A stretch of 64,000 bases of DNA from Pseudomonas sp. BBP2017 (GTDB lineage: Bacteria > Pseudomonadota > Gammaproteobacteria > Pseudomonadales > Pseudomonadaceae). Each line of letters starts with the position of its first letter. The first letter of the stretch is position 1. Under the pieces are notes generated by a model. The model was not told the DNA's origin and did no database searches. It saw only the letters and a program-made list of their open reading frames with translations. The position numbers and the translations under genes were made by a program. This document shows, piece after piece, positions 1 through 7,874 of the stretch. Location: assembly GCF_003024385.1 (NCBI RefSeq), contig NZ_PVZN01000018.1:1-64000 (forward strand), read 5' to 3'.

Positions 1-78
1 GTGCAAATCTACAATACGGAGCGGCCACACATGGCCCTGAAAAACAAAACGCCCGATGCGGTGCATCGGGCGTTCTGA
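1..78 (+). CDS. IS3-family transposase OrfB, C-terminal fragment
   Basis: Frame 1 from base 1 reads to a TGA at 76-78 and gives 25 residues containing YNTERPHMALKNKTP. The YNxxRPHxAL pattern is the typical C-terminal signature of the DDE integrase catalytic domain (rve) of IS3-family OrfB proteins. Only the end is present, so intactness and subgroup cannot be judged. A GC-rich hairpin (49-74) lies within the last codons and is followed on the minus strand by a T-rich stretch, so it could also stop minus-strand transcription running into the element. Confidence 0.75.
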   Translation: MQIYNTERPHMALKNKTPDAVHRAF

Positions 79-127
79 GGCCTAACGGCCTACCTGAAAA
101 GGTGTAAACCTATTTCAGGACTAGACA
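1..127 (+). mobile_element. Right end of an IS3-family insertion sequence (partial)
   Basis: The window opens inside a transposase gene that stops at 78. It is followed by about 49 bp of non-coding DNA ending near CTAGACA at 121-127, which reads as the terminal inverted repeat of the element. The left end and target duplication lie outside the window, so the exact boundary is inferred. The element ends only about 10 bp beyond the T-tract of the rsmZ terminator. Confidence 0.65.
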
Positions 128-136
128 TTTGCAGGC

Positions 137-163
137 AAAAAAAAGGGGCGGTTTAACCCGCCC
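137..163 (-). terminator. rsmZ intrinsic terminator
   Basis: On the minus strand a GGGCGG/CCGCCC stem with a short AT-rich loop (146-163) is followed by an unbroken run of Ts (137-144 as As on the plus strand), a canonical intrinsic terminator. Confidence 0.9.
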
Positions 164-267
164 ACATTTTTTCCGTAGTCCCTTTGTTCCCTTTCATCAT
201 CCTGATGAATCGCGTCCTGCGATGTCCTTGGCCGTCATCCTTGATAGCCTGTGTCAGTCCGTAGACA
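137..267 (-). ncRNA. rsmZ: RsmZ regulatory RNA (RsmA/RsmE-sequestering sRNA)
   Basis: Read on the minus strand, the RNA would start at about 267 (TGTCTACGGA) and run to the terminator at 137-163. It carries eight GGA motifs, several in hairpin-loop context (e.g. CATCAGGATGATG), the binding sites for RsmA/CsrA-family translational repressors. The position directly downstream of rpoS matches rsmZ of other pseudomonads. Its known role is to titrate RsmA/RsmE and so relieve repression of secondary metabolism and biofilm genes under GacS/GacA control. The start is inferred from similarity to known rsmZ 5' ends and a TAGTAT-like -10 at about 278-283. Confidence 0.9.
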
Positions 268-441
268 CAATTGAGATACTAGCGGCTGCAGCATTTCCTT
301 CAATGGGGCAAATCTCTCAAAAAGCTGCAGAAACCTCTCTGAAACAAACGACAAAGTTGTTATTTATCAATAAGTTACAAAATCAACCACACTTAAAACG
401 ACAACGTTCTACTAAAGCCTATAGCGATGGCTTACATAACA

Positions 442-459
442 AGTAAGCGAAGGCTTACA
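442..459 (-). promoter_or_regulatory. GacA box (upstream activating sequence) of rsmZ
   Basis: The minus strand reads TGTAAGCCTTCGCTTACT, matching the TGTAAG-N6-CTTAC(A/T) palindrome bound by phosphorylated GacA. It is centred about 183 bp upstream of the inferred rsmZ start, the unusually distant placement known for rsmZ (rsmX/rsmY boxes sit closer). The intervening 270-440 is AT-rich and has no gene I can support. Confidence 0.85.
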
Positions 460-566
460 CGGAAAACAACTGTGCCAACAACGATGAGCGCTTTCGACTA
501 AAACCAGATGTTTCCCTGGTAACAACAGGAAATGCCTCCCAGTAGCGCATTTCATCCACAAACAAA

Positions 567-591
567 AACGCCTCGATCACGTCGAGGCGTT
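567..591 (-). terminator. rpoS intrinsic terminator
   Basis: The inverted repeat AACGCCTCGA / TCGAGGCGTT lies just downstream of the rpoS stop and, on the minus strand, runs into TTTGTTTG. Confidence 0.85.
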
Positions 592-609
592 CTTTGCTGC
601 AAGCAGTGC

Positions 610-1617
610 TTACTGGAACAGCGACTCACTGGACAGGCCGTTCTTCTCAAGGATCTCACGCAGGCGCTTGAGGCCCTCGACCTGGATCTGGCGTACCCGC
701 TCACGGGTCAGGCCTATCTCCAGCCCGACATCTTCCAGGGTGCTGCTTTCGTGCCCACGCAGGCCGAAACGGCGAATCACCACTTCGCGCTGCTTGTCAG
801 TCAGCTCGCTCAGCCATTGGTCGATACTCTGGGACAGGTCATCATCCTGGAGCAGCTCGCAAGGGTCTGTAGGGCGATCGTCGGTCAGGGTATCGAGCAG
901 GGTCTTGTCAGAGTCCGGCCCCAGCGAAACATCCACCGAGGATACACGCTCGTTGAGCCCGAGCATGCGTTTGACCTCTCCAACGGGCTTTTCCAGGAGA
1001 CTGGCGATCTCTTCCGGGGACGGTTCGTGATCGAGCTTCTGGGTCAGTTCACGCGCCGCGCGCAGGTAAACGTTGAGCTCCTTGACCACATGAATCGGCA
1101 AGCGAATCGTGCGGGTCTGGTTCATGATCGCTCGTTCGATGGTTTGCCGGATCCACCAGGTGGCATAGGTGGAGAAACGGAAACCACGCTCGGGATCGAA
1201 CTTCTCGACCGCGCGAATCAACCCCAGGTTGCCCTCTTCGATCAAGTCCAGCAGCGAAAGCCCGCGATTCACATAACGCCGGGCGATTTTCACCACCAGA
1301 CGCAGGTTGCTCTCGATCATGCGCTTGCGTCCGGCCGGATCGCCACTTTGCGACAGGCGCGCAAAATGAACCTCTTCCTCTGGCGAGAGCAAAGGCGAAA
1401 AGCCGATTTCATTGAGGTACAACTGGGTTGCATCAAGCGCACGCGTATAATCGATGTACTTGTGCTGCTTAAGCGTAGAGCCTTGTTTAGCCCTGGTCCG
1501 AACCGAAGATACAGCAGGTTCGTCTGACACCACATCCGTTTCCAAAACGATGCCCGTCTCCATCAGGAGCACTTCATCGTCGATGTCAAACTCCGGCACT
1601 TCTTTACTGAGAGCCAT
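610..1617 (-). CDS. rpoS: RNA polymerase sigma factor RpoS (sigma-38)
   Basis: A 335-residue group 2 sigma-70 protein, the usual length for Pseudomonas RpoS. Region 1.2 begins near residue 64. Region 2 (about 99-165) contains the core-binding and -10 recognition helices (NLRLVVKIARRY, GFRFSTYATWWIRQ). Region 3 spans about 175-250. Region 4 (about 268-330) carries the -35 helix-turn-helix (TLEDVGLEIGLTRERVRQIQ). The ATG at 1617 is preceded by AAGGAC. It directs stationary-phase and general stress transcription. In pseudomonads the main rpoS promoter lies inside the upstream nlpD, consistent with the arrangement here. Nothing looks truncated. Confidence 0.97.
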   Translation of the reverse strand: MALSKEVPEFDIDDEVLLMETGIVLETDVVSDEPAVSSVRTRAKQGSTLKQHKYIDYTRALDATQLYLNEIGFSPLLSPEEEVHFARLSQSGDPAGRKRMIESNLRLVVKIARRYVNRGLSLLDLIEEGNLGLIRAVEKFDPERGFRFSTYATWWIRQTIERAIMNQTRTIRLPIHVVKELNVYLRAARELTQKLDHEPSPEEIASLLEKPVGEVKRMLGLNERVSSVDVSLGPDSDKTLLDTLTDDRPTDPCELLQDDDLSQSIDQWLSELTDKQREVVIRRFGLRGHESSTLEDVGLEIGLTRERVRQIQVEGLKRLREILEKNGLSSESLFQ

Positions 1618-1724
1618 TGTTATAGTCCTTTGCTGAGTTCGAACTCAGACTCGAGCGACGCCGATATCCCTGGCAACGCTGGAGCCTGTCCCCTCTACGC
1701 GAGGAACAGGCCGGGTACTAGCAA

Positions 1725-2600
1725 TCAACGACGCGGCAGGAATTGCAGCGGATCAACAGGTTTGCCCTGGCGGCGAATCTCAAAATGCAGCTTCACCCGG
1801 TCTGTGCCCGTGGAACCCATTTCGGCAATTGTCTGCCCAACTTTGACCTGCTGTCCCTCCCGAACCAAAAGCCTGCGGTTGTGGCCGTAGGCACTGACGT
1901 AGGTGTCGCTGTGCTTGATGATGACCAACTCGCCGTAGCCCCGCAAGCCACTCCCGGCGTAGACAACTGAACCATCAGACGCAGCAAAAACAGGCTGTCC
2001 CAAATCACCGGCGATATCAATGCCTTTATTCAAACTGCCGTTTGAAGCAAATTTTCCAATCAGTACACCCGTGGCCGGCCATGCCCAGCCACCCACTGCT
2101 CGCTCAGTTGCAGGCACTTGGACCGGCGCGGTGGTGGCAGTGGTTGCCACAGGCGCTGGCGTCACTGGTGTGGTCGTCACGGGCTTGGCTGGAGTACCGG
2201 CCGGGCGGGTGGTGATGGTGGTCTTGCTCGAAGGCGATGACGAGGTGGTGACCACCGTGGTGGCGCCGCTGGCCTGCCCGTTGGAGCGTCCATCGAAGCG
2301 AATCGCCTGGCCTGGCCGGATGGTATACGGCGCTGCAATGCTGTTGCGCGCTGCAAGGGCCTTGTAGTCCCAGCCATAACGGAAGGCAATGGAGTAAAGC
2401 GTGTCCCCCGGGCGCACCACATACTGGCCGCTGGTCGTGGCAGGACGCTTGGCTACCGGTGGCGCATTGCGGTCGACCACACGGGCGCTATTGCTGGATG
2501 TGCTGGAGCAGCCGGAAACCAGTGAACCCACGGCAAGTGCAATCACCAGAAGCTTGAAGCTCGAAAATCCCCTGCGCTGCTGAATGATTGTGTGACCCAC
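1725..2600 (-). CDS. nlpD: NlpD, LysM/M23-domain lipoprotein activator of cell-wall amidase
   Basis: I chose the GTG at 2600 because a GAGGGAG Shine-Dalgarno precedes it and the protein then begins with a lipoprotein signal (LVSGC lipobox, Cys31), giving 291 residues. The longer reading starts at a TTG with no signal peptide. A LysM peptidoglycan-binding domain lies at about 59-103 (QYVVRPGDTLYSI), followed by a Thr/Pro/Ala-rich linker and a C-terminal M23/LytM domain (about 190-285). The LytM domain is degenerate: Asn replaces the first metal His (NKGIDIAG) and the HxH motif is HFE. As in E. coli NlpD it should therefore activate the amidase AmiC at the septum rather than cut peptidoglycan itself. 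Confidence 0.93.
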   Translation of the reverse strand: MGHTIIQQRRGFSSFKLLVIALAVGSLVSGCSSTSSNSARVVDRNAPPVAKRPATTSGQYVVRPGDTLYSIAFRYGWDYKALAARNSIAAPYTIRPGQAIRFDGRSNGQASGATTVVTTSSSPSSKTTITTRPAGTPAKPVTTTPVTPAPVATTATTAPVQVPATERAVGGWAWPATGVLIGKFASNGSLNKGIDIAGDLGQPVFAASDGSVVYAGSGLRGYGELVIIKHSDTYVSAYGHNRRLLVREGQQVKVGQTIAEMGSTGTDRVKLHFEIRRQGKPVDPLQFLPRR

Positions 2601-2779
2601 CCGCCGCTCCCTCTCATGGTGACTGCTGTGAAAATGCAATATTGTTTCAATTATAACCGAGCACATGTGCCTTGCGGACGCCGGGCGTGCGCAAAATGTG
2701 CCCCCAACAGCATAGGGTAGCCTGCCAGATAGACAGGACAATGCCGGAGGAATTCGCCCGCTGTGAAAAAAAGTCTTGA

Positions 2780-3436
2780 TCAGGCCAGCGGGCCGGTCAG
2801 CAACGGTACGAAACGCACAGCACCCAGCACCTGCTGCGAAAACCCATGCTCTTCACGCACGATCAGCATCAAATGCTGGGTGTCCCCTGTCGGCCCCACC
2901 GGAATGACCATACGCCCGCCCGGGGCGAGCTGATCAAGCAAGGCCTGCGGAACTTCCGGAGCCACGGCCGTGACGATGATGCCATTGTAAGGCGCCAGCG
3001 CCGGCCAGCCTTCACAACCATCACCCCAGCGGAACACCACGTTACGCAGATTGAGCTCGGTCAGTCGTTCCTTGGCGCGATCCTGGAGCACCTTGATGCG
3101 CTCCACAGAGAACACCCGCTCGACCAGTTGCGCGAGGATGGCGGTCTGATAACCCGAACCGGTGCCGATCTCCAGCACTTTGTCCAGAGGGCCCGCCTGC
3201 AGCAGCAGCTCACTCATGTGCGCGACCATGAATGGCTGGGAAATCGTCTGGTTGTTGCCGATCGGCAGCGCCGTGTCTTCATAGGCGCGGTGTGCCAGCG
3301 CCTCGTCGACAAACAAGTGACGCGGCGTACGCCGCAGCACATCGAGTACTTTGGGGTTGGACACGCCCTCTTCGATCAACCGCTGAATCAGCCGCTCACG
3401 GGTTCGTTGCGAGGTAAAACCGATACCATGGCGCAT
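2780..3436 (-). CDS. pcm: Protein-L-isoaspartate O-methyltransferase
   Basis: Repairs age-damaged proteins by methylating L-isoaspartyl residues with SAM. The SAM-binding motif VLEIGTGSGYQ lies at about 87-97, and NNQTISQPFMVA is the substrate-site signature of the PIMT family. I place the start at 3436 (218 residues) because a perfect AGGAGG sits five bases upstream. An upstream in-frame ATG at 3457, overlapping the surE stop as ATGA, would add seven residues and is often used in annotation. It lies between surE and nlpD, the conserved surE-pcm-nlpD-rpoS order. Confidence 0.95.
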   Translation of the reverse strand: MRHGIGFTSQRTRERLIQRLIEEGVSNPKVLDVLRRTPRHLFVDEALAHRAYEDTALPIGNNQTISQPFMVAHMSELLLQAGPLDKVLEIGTGSGYQTAILAQLVERVFSVERIKVLQDRAKERLTELNLRNVVFRWGDGCEGWPALAPYNGIIVTAVAPEVPQALLDQLAPGGRMVIPVGPTGDTQHLMLIVREEHGFSQQVLGAVRFVPLLTGPLA

Positions 3437-3456
3437 CAGATCCTCCTGTTCACGCA

Positions 3457-4206
3457 TCAGAGCAGCCCCTCCAGCCAACCATCCAGGCGCTCGAAAGCAT
3501 CGTTGAACGTGCGGTCGAGCTGCAACGGGGTGATCGAAACATAGCCCTGCATCACCGCATGAAAATCCGTGCCCGGGCCGCCGTCCTCGGCATCACCGGC
3601 CACTGCGATCCAGTAGCCTTCCTTGCCCCTCGGGTTGACCACCTTGGTCGGGGCCGCAGCGCGGGCGCGATGCCCCAGACGCGTCAACTGAACACCGCGG
3701 ATATGCTCGAGCGGCAAGTTGGGGATATTCACATTGAGCACTGTTCGCGGCGGTAACTCCAGAGTCTTGTGCGCCTCAACCAGCTTGCGTGCGAAATAGG
3801 CGGCCGTCGGCAGGTTGTCCGGCAGGCGCGAGAGCAACGAAAAAGCGAAGGAAGTACCAGCGAGGAAGCGCCCTTCGAGGGCGGCGGCCACCGTACCGGA
3901 GTAAAGCACGTCATCGCCCAGGTTGGCGCCCAGGTTGATTCCCGATACCACCATGTCCGGTGTTTGCTCCAACAGACCGTTGAGCCCCAGGTGTACGCAA
4001 TCGGTCGGCGTGCCATTGAGGCTGATATAGCCGTTGGCCAGCGTCTGCGGGCACAAGGGGCGGTCGAGCGTCAGCGAACTGCTGGCGCCGCTCTTGTCTT
4101 GATCCGGGGCAATCACTACACAGTCGGCATAGTCCGCCAGCGCAGCATGCAGCGCGGCGAGTCCGGGTGCGGTAACACCGTCGTCGTTCGAAATCAGAAT
4201 ACGCAT
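3457..4206 (-). CDS. surE: 5'/3'-nucleotidase SurE
   Basis: A 249-residue stationary-phase survival phosphatase acting on nucleoside monophosphates. The N-terminal metal-binding motif SNDDG (Asp8, Asp9), the GTPTDCVHLG stretch and the SGINLGANLGDDVLYSGTV block carry the divalent-metal and substrate ligands of the family. It overlaps the end of truD by 13 bp and its stop overlaps a possible pcm start, so translation of these genes is probably coupled. Confidence 0.96.
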   Translation of the reverse strand: MRILISNDDGVTAPGLAALHAALADYADCVVIAPDQDKSGASSSLTLDRPLCPQTLANGYISLNGTPTDCVHLGLNGLLEQTPDMVVSGINLGANLGDDVLYSGTVAAALEGRFLAGTSFAFSLLSRLPDNLPTAAYFARKLVEAHKTLELPPRTVLNVNIPNLPLEHIRGVQLTRLGHRARAAAPTKVVNPRGKEGYWIAVAGDAEDGGPGTDFHAVMQGYVSITPLQLDRTFNDAFERLDGWLEGLL

Positions 4207-5252
4207 GGGCTGTCCGTCTGCCCTGCCGACACCAGATCAACAAGCTCGCGCACCACGACGGTGGCAAAGCATCCGGCCGGAAGGACGAATTCCAGTTGCA
4301 GAATATCAGGCTCGGGATAATGCCACGTCAGGCCGCCAATGGGCAGTCGCAGGATGCGACGTTCATGGCTCATGCCCGCCCGCGCCAACCATTGGCACAA
4401 CGACGCATGCTGCTCACCGATGCGCTGTTCGAGTTCGCCAGTGGCGCCGCTGGCGGCTGACTGCCCCTCGCCCCAGAGTGGGCCGGTGGGATGCAAGTCA
4501 AGAATGGCCAGACGCGGATCGGAACACTCCGCTTCGCCGGCCGGAAAAAAGCTACGGCTATCGGTGAAGGCCAACAGGTCGCCGACCTGAGCGTGCTGCC
4601 AGCTGCCGTCGGCTACGCGCTGCGCCAGCACCTGGTTGAACACATAGCTGCGAGCACTGGAAAGCAGTCGTGAACGTACATTGCGCTGTTCCGGCAGGGC
4701 CTGACGCCCGGCCCAGTCGTGGGCATCGTGAACATTGCCGCCGGCATGGCCGAAGCGCTGGGTTCCAAAATAGTTGGGAACGCCTTGGCTGCGTAGTTGC
4801 TCCAGACGCGCGTCCAATGCCGGGTGCTCAGCATTCAGCGCGGTCAGGCGCAAGGTGAAGCCATTGGCCGAATGGGCGCCACGCTGCAGCTTGCGCGAGT
4901 GCCGGGTCTGCTTGAGGATGCTCAGGGTTTCATTTTCCGCCGCGCTCAAGTCCGGATCGGCCTTGCCCGGCAGGTGCAGGCTGAACCATTGACGGGTCAG
5001 AGCCTGACGATCCTTGAGGCCGGCATAGCTGATATTGCGCAGCGGTACGCCAGCAGCCCGGGCCAGACGGCGCGCAGCTTCTTCGGTATTGAGGTCGCGT
5101 TTTTCGACCCACAACCATAGGTGCTCGCCAGCACCGGACAGGGGGATATCGAGGACTTCATCGACCTGAAAGTCTTCGGCGGTGGCCTTGAGAATCGCGC
5201 TACCCAGCGCCGGGCCCGATGCACGCGGGCCGAGCAGTTCCAGTTCGGTCAT
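4194..5252 (-). CDS. truD: tRNA pseudouridine(13) synthase TruD
   Basis: A 352-residue enzyme converting U13 of tRNA-Glu to pseudouridine. The TruD signature YAGLKDRQALTRQWFS carries the catalytic aspartate (Asp81), and QRFGHAGGN with the following stretch marks the TRUD insertion domain. The start ATG overlaps the ispF stop as ATGA, and the 3' end overlaps surE by 13 bp, so it sits in a tightly packed ispF-truD-surE-pcm transcript. Confidence 0.96.
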   Translation of the reverse strand: MTELELLGPRASGPALGSAILKATAEDFQVDEVLDIPLSGAGEHLWLWVEKRDLNTEEAARRLARAAGVPLRNISYAGLKDRQALTRQWFSLHLPGKADPDLSAAENETLSILKQTRHSRKLQRGAHSANGFTLRLTALNAEHPALDARLEQLRSQGVPNYFGTQRFGHAGGNVHDAHDWAGRQALPEQRNVRSRLLSSARSYVFNQVLAQRVADGSWQHAQVGDLLAFTDSRSFFPAGEAECSDPRLAILDLHPTGPLWGEGQSAASGATGELEQRIGEQHASLCQWLARAGMSHERRILRLPIGGLTWHYPEPDILQLEFVLPAGCFATVVVRELVDLVSAGQTDSPCVF

Positions 5253-5722
5253 GCTGGCAGCAACAAGGCAACGGCGTGGACGGCAATGCCTTCTTCGCGA
5301 CCGGTGAAGCCAAGCTTCTCGGTGGTGGTAGCCTTGACATTGACCTGATCCAGCTCGACCTGCAGGTCTTCAGCGATCAGTTGGCGCATGGTGTCGATAT
5401 GCGGGGCCATCTTCGGCGCCTGGGCGACGATGGTGGCGTCGACATTGCCGACTTTCCAGCCTTTGGCCTGAACGATCTTGACCACATGACGCAACAGCAC
5501 ACGGCTGTCTGCCCCCTTGAACTGCGGGTCAGTGTCGGGGAAGTGTTTGCCGATGTCGCCCAGCGCCGCAGCGCCGAGCAGGGCATCGCTCAGGGCGTGC
5601 AGCAATACATCGCCATCGGAATGGGCCAGTAGCCCGAACGTGTGCGCAATGCGCACCCCACCCAAGGTGATGAAATCGCCTTCCGCGAAGCGGTGCACAT
5701 CGTAGCCGTGGCCAATACGCAT
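5249..5722 (-). CDS. ispF: 2-C-methyl-D-erythritol 2,4-cyclodiphosphate synthase IspF
   Basis: The 157-residue MEP-pathway enzyme forms the cyclodiphosphate from CDP-methylerythritol 2-phosphate. Metal ligands are visible in GYDVHRF (Asp8, His10) and AHSDGDVLLHAL (His42). The canonical start MRIGHGYDVH is at 5722. There is no Shine-Dalgarno: the ATG is immediately preceded by seven Ts that form the tail of a strong terminator. ispD, the gene often paired with it, lies about 3 kb away at 8815. Confidence 0.96.
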   Translation of the reverse strand: MRIGHGYDVHRFAEGDFITLGGVRIAHTFGLLAHSDGDVLLHALSDALLGAAALGDIGKHFPDTDPQFKGADSRVLLRHVVKIVQAKGWKVGNVDATIVAQAPKMAPHIDTMRQLIAEDLQVELDQVNVKATTTEKLGFTGREEGIAVHAVALLLPA

Positions 5723-5751
5723 AAAAAAACGCCCTGATTGAGTCAGGGCGT
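5723..5751 (-). terminator. Intrinsic terminator between fghA and ispF, tail abutting the ispF start codon
   Basis: On the minus strand the stem ACGCCCTGA / TCAGGGCGT is followed by seven Ts (5723-5729), and the next three bases are the ispF ATG. It would end the adhC-fghA transcript. Confidence 0.85.
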
Positions 5752-5798
5752 GATTCTACCCGCTTTGCCGGGCATTAGGCTGATTTGTAAGACAGTGC

Positions 5799-6647
5799 CT
5801 ACAACAAACCCAGGGCCACACCATGATGACGCAGGTGCTCATCGATAAAGCTGGCGATGAAGTAGTAGCTGTGGTCATAACCTGGCTGCAAGCGCAGTTC
5901 AAGTGGATGACCGGCAGCCTTCGCCGCCTGGACCAATACCTGAGGTTTGAGCTGGGTTTCGAGGAAATCATCGCGATCCCCCTGGTCCACCAGCAACGGC
6001 AGGCGCTCCTTCGCTTCGGCAATCAATACACTGGCATCCCATTCGCGCCAGCGTGTGCGGTCTTCACCCAGGTAGCGGGAGAAGGCCTTCTGGCCCCAGG
6101 GGCAATCCATCGGATTGCTGATCGGGGCGAACGCCGATACTGACTGATAACGCTTGGGATTGCGCAACGCACAGACCAGTGCACCGTGGCCGCCCATGGA
6201 GTGGCCGCTGATGCCGCGACGATCTGACGCGGGGAAATGCGCCTCGACCAGCTTCGGTAGCTCATGCACCACATAGTCATGCATGCGGTAGTGCTGGGCC
6301 CAGGGTTGTTCTGTGGCGTTGAGGTAAAAACCAGCGCCGAGGCCAAAGTCCCAAGCGCTCTCAGGATCGACCGGCACCTGAGGCCCGCGCGGGCTGGTGT
6401 CGGTGGCGACAATGATCAACCCCAGCTCGGCCGCAAGCTTGTGCGCACCCGCCTTCTGCATGAAGTTCTCGTCGGTGCAGGTCAGGCCGCTAAGCCAGTA
6501 CAGCACCGGCAGTTTGCCGCCCTGCTCCGCTTGCGGCGGCAGGTAGACGGCAAACACCATGTCACAACCAAGCACCTCGGAGCGATGGCGGTAGCGCTTG
6601 TGCCAGCCACCGAAACTCTTCTGGCAGGAAATGTTTTCCAGGCTCAT
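5799..6647 (-). CDS. fghA: S-formylglutathione hydrolase
   Basis: A 282-residue esterase-D-type alpha/beta hydrolase that hydrolyses S-formylglutathione to formate and glutathione, the second step of glutathione-dependent formaldehyde detoxification. The nucleophile elbow GHSMGGHG places Ser150. An acid near DQGDRDDF (about 226) and the His in YDHSYYF (about 260) complete the likely triad. The start ATG follows TGAGG with good spacing. It lies 8 bp downstream of adhC, so the two enzymes of the pathway are co-transcribed. Confidence 0.95.
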   Translation of the reverse strand: MSLENISCQKSFGGWHKRYRHRSEVLGCDMVFAVYLPPQAEQGGKLPVLYWLSGLTCTDENFMQKAGAHKLAAELGLIIVATDTSPRGPQVPVDPESAWDFGLGAGFYLNATEQPWAQHYRMHDYVVHELPKLVEAHFPASDRRGISGHSMGGHGALVCALRNPKRYQSVSAFAPISNPMDCPWGQKAFSRYLGEDRTRWREWDASVLIAEAKERLPLLVDQGDRDDFLETQLKPQVLVQAAKAAGHPLELRLQPGYDHSYYFIASFIDEHLRHHGVALGLL

Positions 6648-6655
6648 GGCAAACC

Positions 6656-7768
6656 TCAGAAATGGATGACGCTACGAATGCTCTTGCCTTCATGCATCAG
6701 GTCGAATGCCTTGTTGATGTCTTCCAGGCCCATGGTGTGGGTGATGAAGGTATCCAGCGGGATCTCGCCTTTTTCCGACATTTCCACGTAGCTCGGCAGC
6801 TCGCTGCGGCCACGCACGCCGCCAAACGCTGAACCGCGCCAGACCCGGCCGGTCACCAGCTGGAACGGACGGGTGGAGATTTCCTGACCCGCGCCGGCGA
6901 CACCAATGATCACCGACTCGCCCCAGCCCTTGTGGCAGCATTCCAGCGCGGCGCGCATCAGTTGTACGTTGCCTACGCATTCGAAGGAGAAGTCCACACC
7001 GCCGTCGGTGAGATCAACGATGACGTCCTGGATCGGGCGGTCGTAATCCTTGGGATTGACACAATCGGTGGCGCCCAGTTGCCTGGCGATTTCGAACTTG
7101 CCCGGATTGATGTCCACGGCAATGATCCGCGCAGCCTTGGCCTTGACCGCACCAATGATCGCCGACAGGCCGATGCCACCGAGACCGAAGATGGCCACGG
7201 TATCGCCCGGTTTGACCTTGGCGGTATTGAGCACCGCGCCGATGCCGGTGGTGACACCACAACCGAGCAGACAGACCTTCTCCAGCGGCGCTTCTTTCTG
7301 GATCTTGGCCACGGAAATTTCCGGCAGCACGGTGTACTCGGAAAAGGTCGAAGTCCCCATGTAGTGGAACAGTTGCTGCCCCTTGTAGGAGAAACGCGTG
7401 GTGCCGTCAGGCATCAGGCCTTTGCCCTGAGTCGCGCGAATGGCCTGACACAGGTTGGTCTTGCCGGACCGGCAGAACTTGCACTGGCCGCACTCAGGGG
7501 TATACAGCGGGATCACATGATCACCCACCGCCACCGAGGTGACGCCCTCACCCACCGCCTCGACGATCGCGCCGCCTTCATGGCCCAGGATCGATGGAAA
7601 GATACCTTCAGGGTCCGCACCGGACAGGGTGTAGGCATCGGTGTGGCAGACACCGCTGGCAACAACGCGCAACAGCACTTCACCCGCCTTGGGCATGGCC
7701 ACGTCGACTTCGACGATCTCCAGCGGTTTCTTGGCCTCGAAGGCAACGGCGGCACGGGACTTGATCAT
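6656..7768 (-). CDS. adhC: S-(hydroxymethyl)glutathione dehydrogenase / class III alcohol dehydrogenase
   Basis: A 370-residue zinc-dependent medium-chain dehydrogenase that oxidises S-hydroxymethylglutathione (and reduces S-nitrosoglutathione in this family). Catalytic zinc ligands are in SGVCHTDAY (Cys41) and GHEGG. The four structural-zinc cysteines lie in PECGQCKFCRSGKTNLC, and the Rossmann motif is GLGGIG. I chose the ATG at 7768, preceded by GGAGAAG, over the adjacent upstream TTG. Also named frmA. A LysR regulator is divergent 106 bp away. Confidence 0.95.
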   Translation of the reverse strand: MIKSRAAVAFEAKKPLEIVEVDVAMPKAGEVLLRVVASGVCHTDAYTLSGADPEGIFPSILGHEGGAIVEAVGEGVTSVAVGDHVIPLYTPECGQCKFCRSGKTNLCQAIRATQGKGLMPDGTTRFSYKGQQLFHYMGTSTFSEYTVLPEISVAKIQKEAPLEKVCLLGCGVTTGIGAVLNTAKVKPGDTVAIFGLGGIGLSAIIGAVKAKAARIIAVDINPGKFEIARQLGATDCVNPKDYDRPIQDVIVDLTDGGVDFSFECVGNVQLMRAALECCHKGWGESVIIGVAGAGQEISTRPFQLVTGRVWRGSAFGGVRGRSELPSYVEMSEKGEIPLDTFITHTMGLEDINKAFDLMHEGKSIRSVIHF

Positions 7769-7822
7769 CAATCTTCTCCAGCAAGGGGTCAGTTCAAGCT
7801 CGAAGTGTAATTCATCATCATT

Positions 7823-7835
7823 TGATTAATAATCA
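7823..7835. promoter_or_regulatory. Candidate LysR operator between adhC and the LysR gene
   Basis: TGATTAATAATCA is a perfect 13-bp palindrome (arms TGATTA/TAATCA) in the middle of the divergent intergenic region. It fits the T-N11-A pattern of LysR-type regulators. Binding by the neighbouring LysR protein is inferred from position only. Confidence 0.45.
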
Positions 7836-7874
7836 GGACAAAGACAAAACATTATTGCTGTATAGGGATAATCC

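Noticed and set aside
49..74. Hairpin at the end of the transposase frame as a stand-alone terminator for a minus-strand gene
   Set aside because: It has a T-rich tail on the minus strand, but no minus-strand gene other than rsmZ precedes it and rsmZ already has a better terminator; it is part of the IS coding end.
129..446. 105-residue open frame over the rsmZ region
   Set aside because: It runs antisense across rsmZ, its terminator and AT-rich spacer, with no ribosome site or recognisable protein; the region is explained by the RNA gene and its control.
532..1527. 331-residue frame antisense to rpoS
   Set aside because: It mirrors rpoS codon periodicity on the opposite strand, typical of high-GC shadow frames; no domain is visible.
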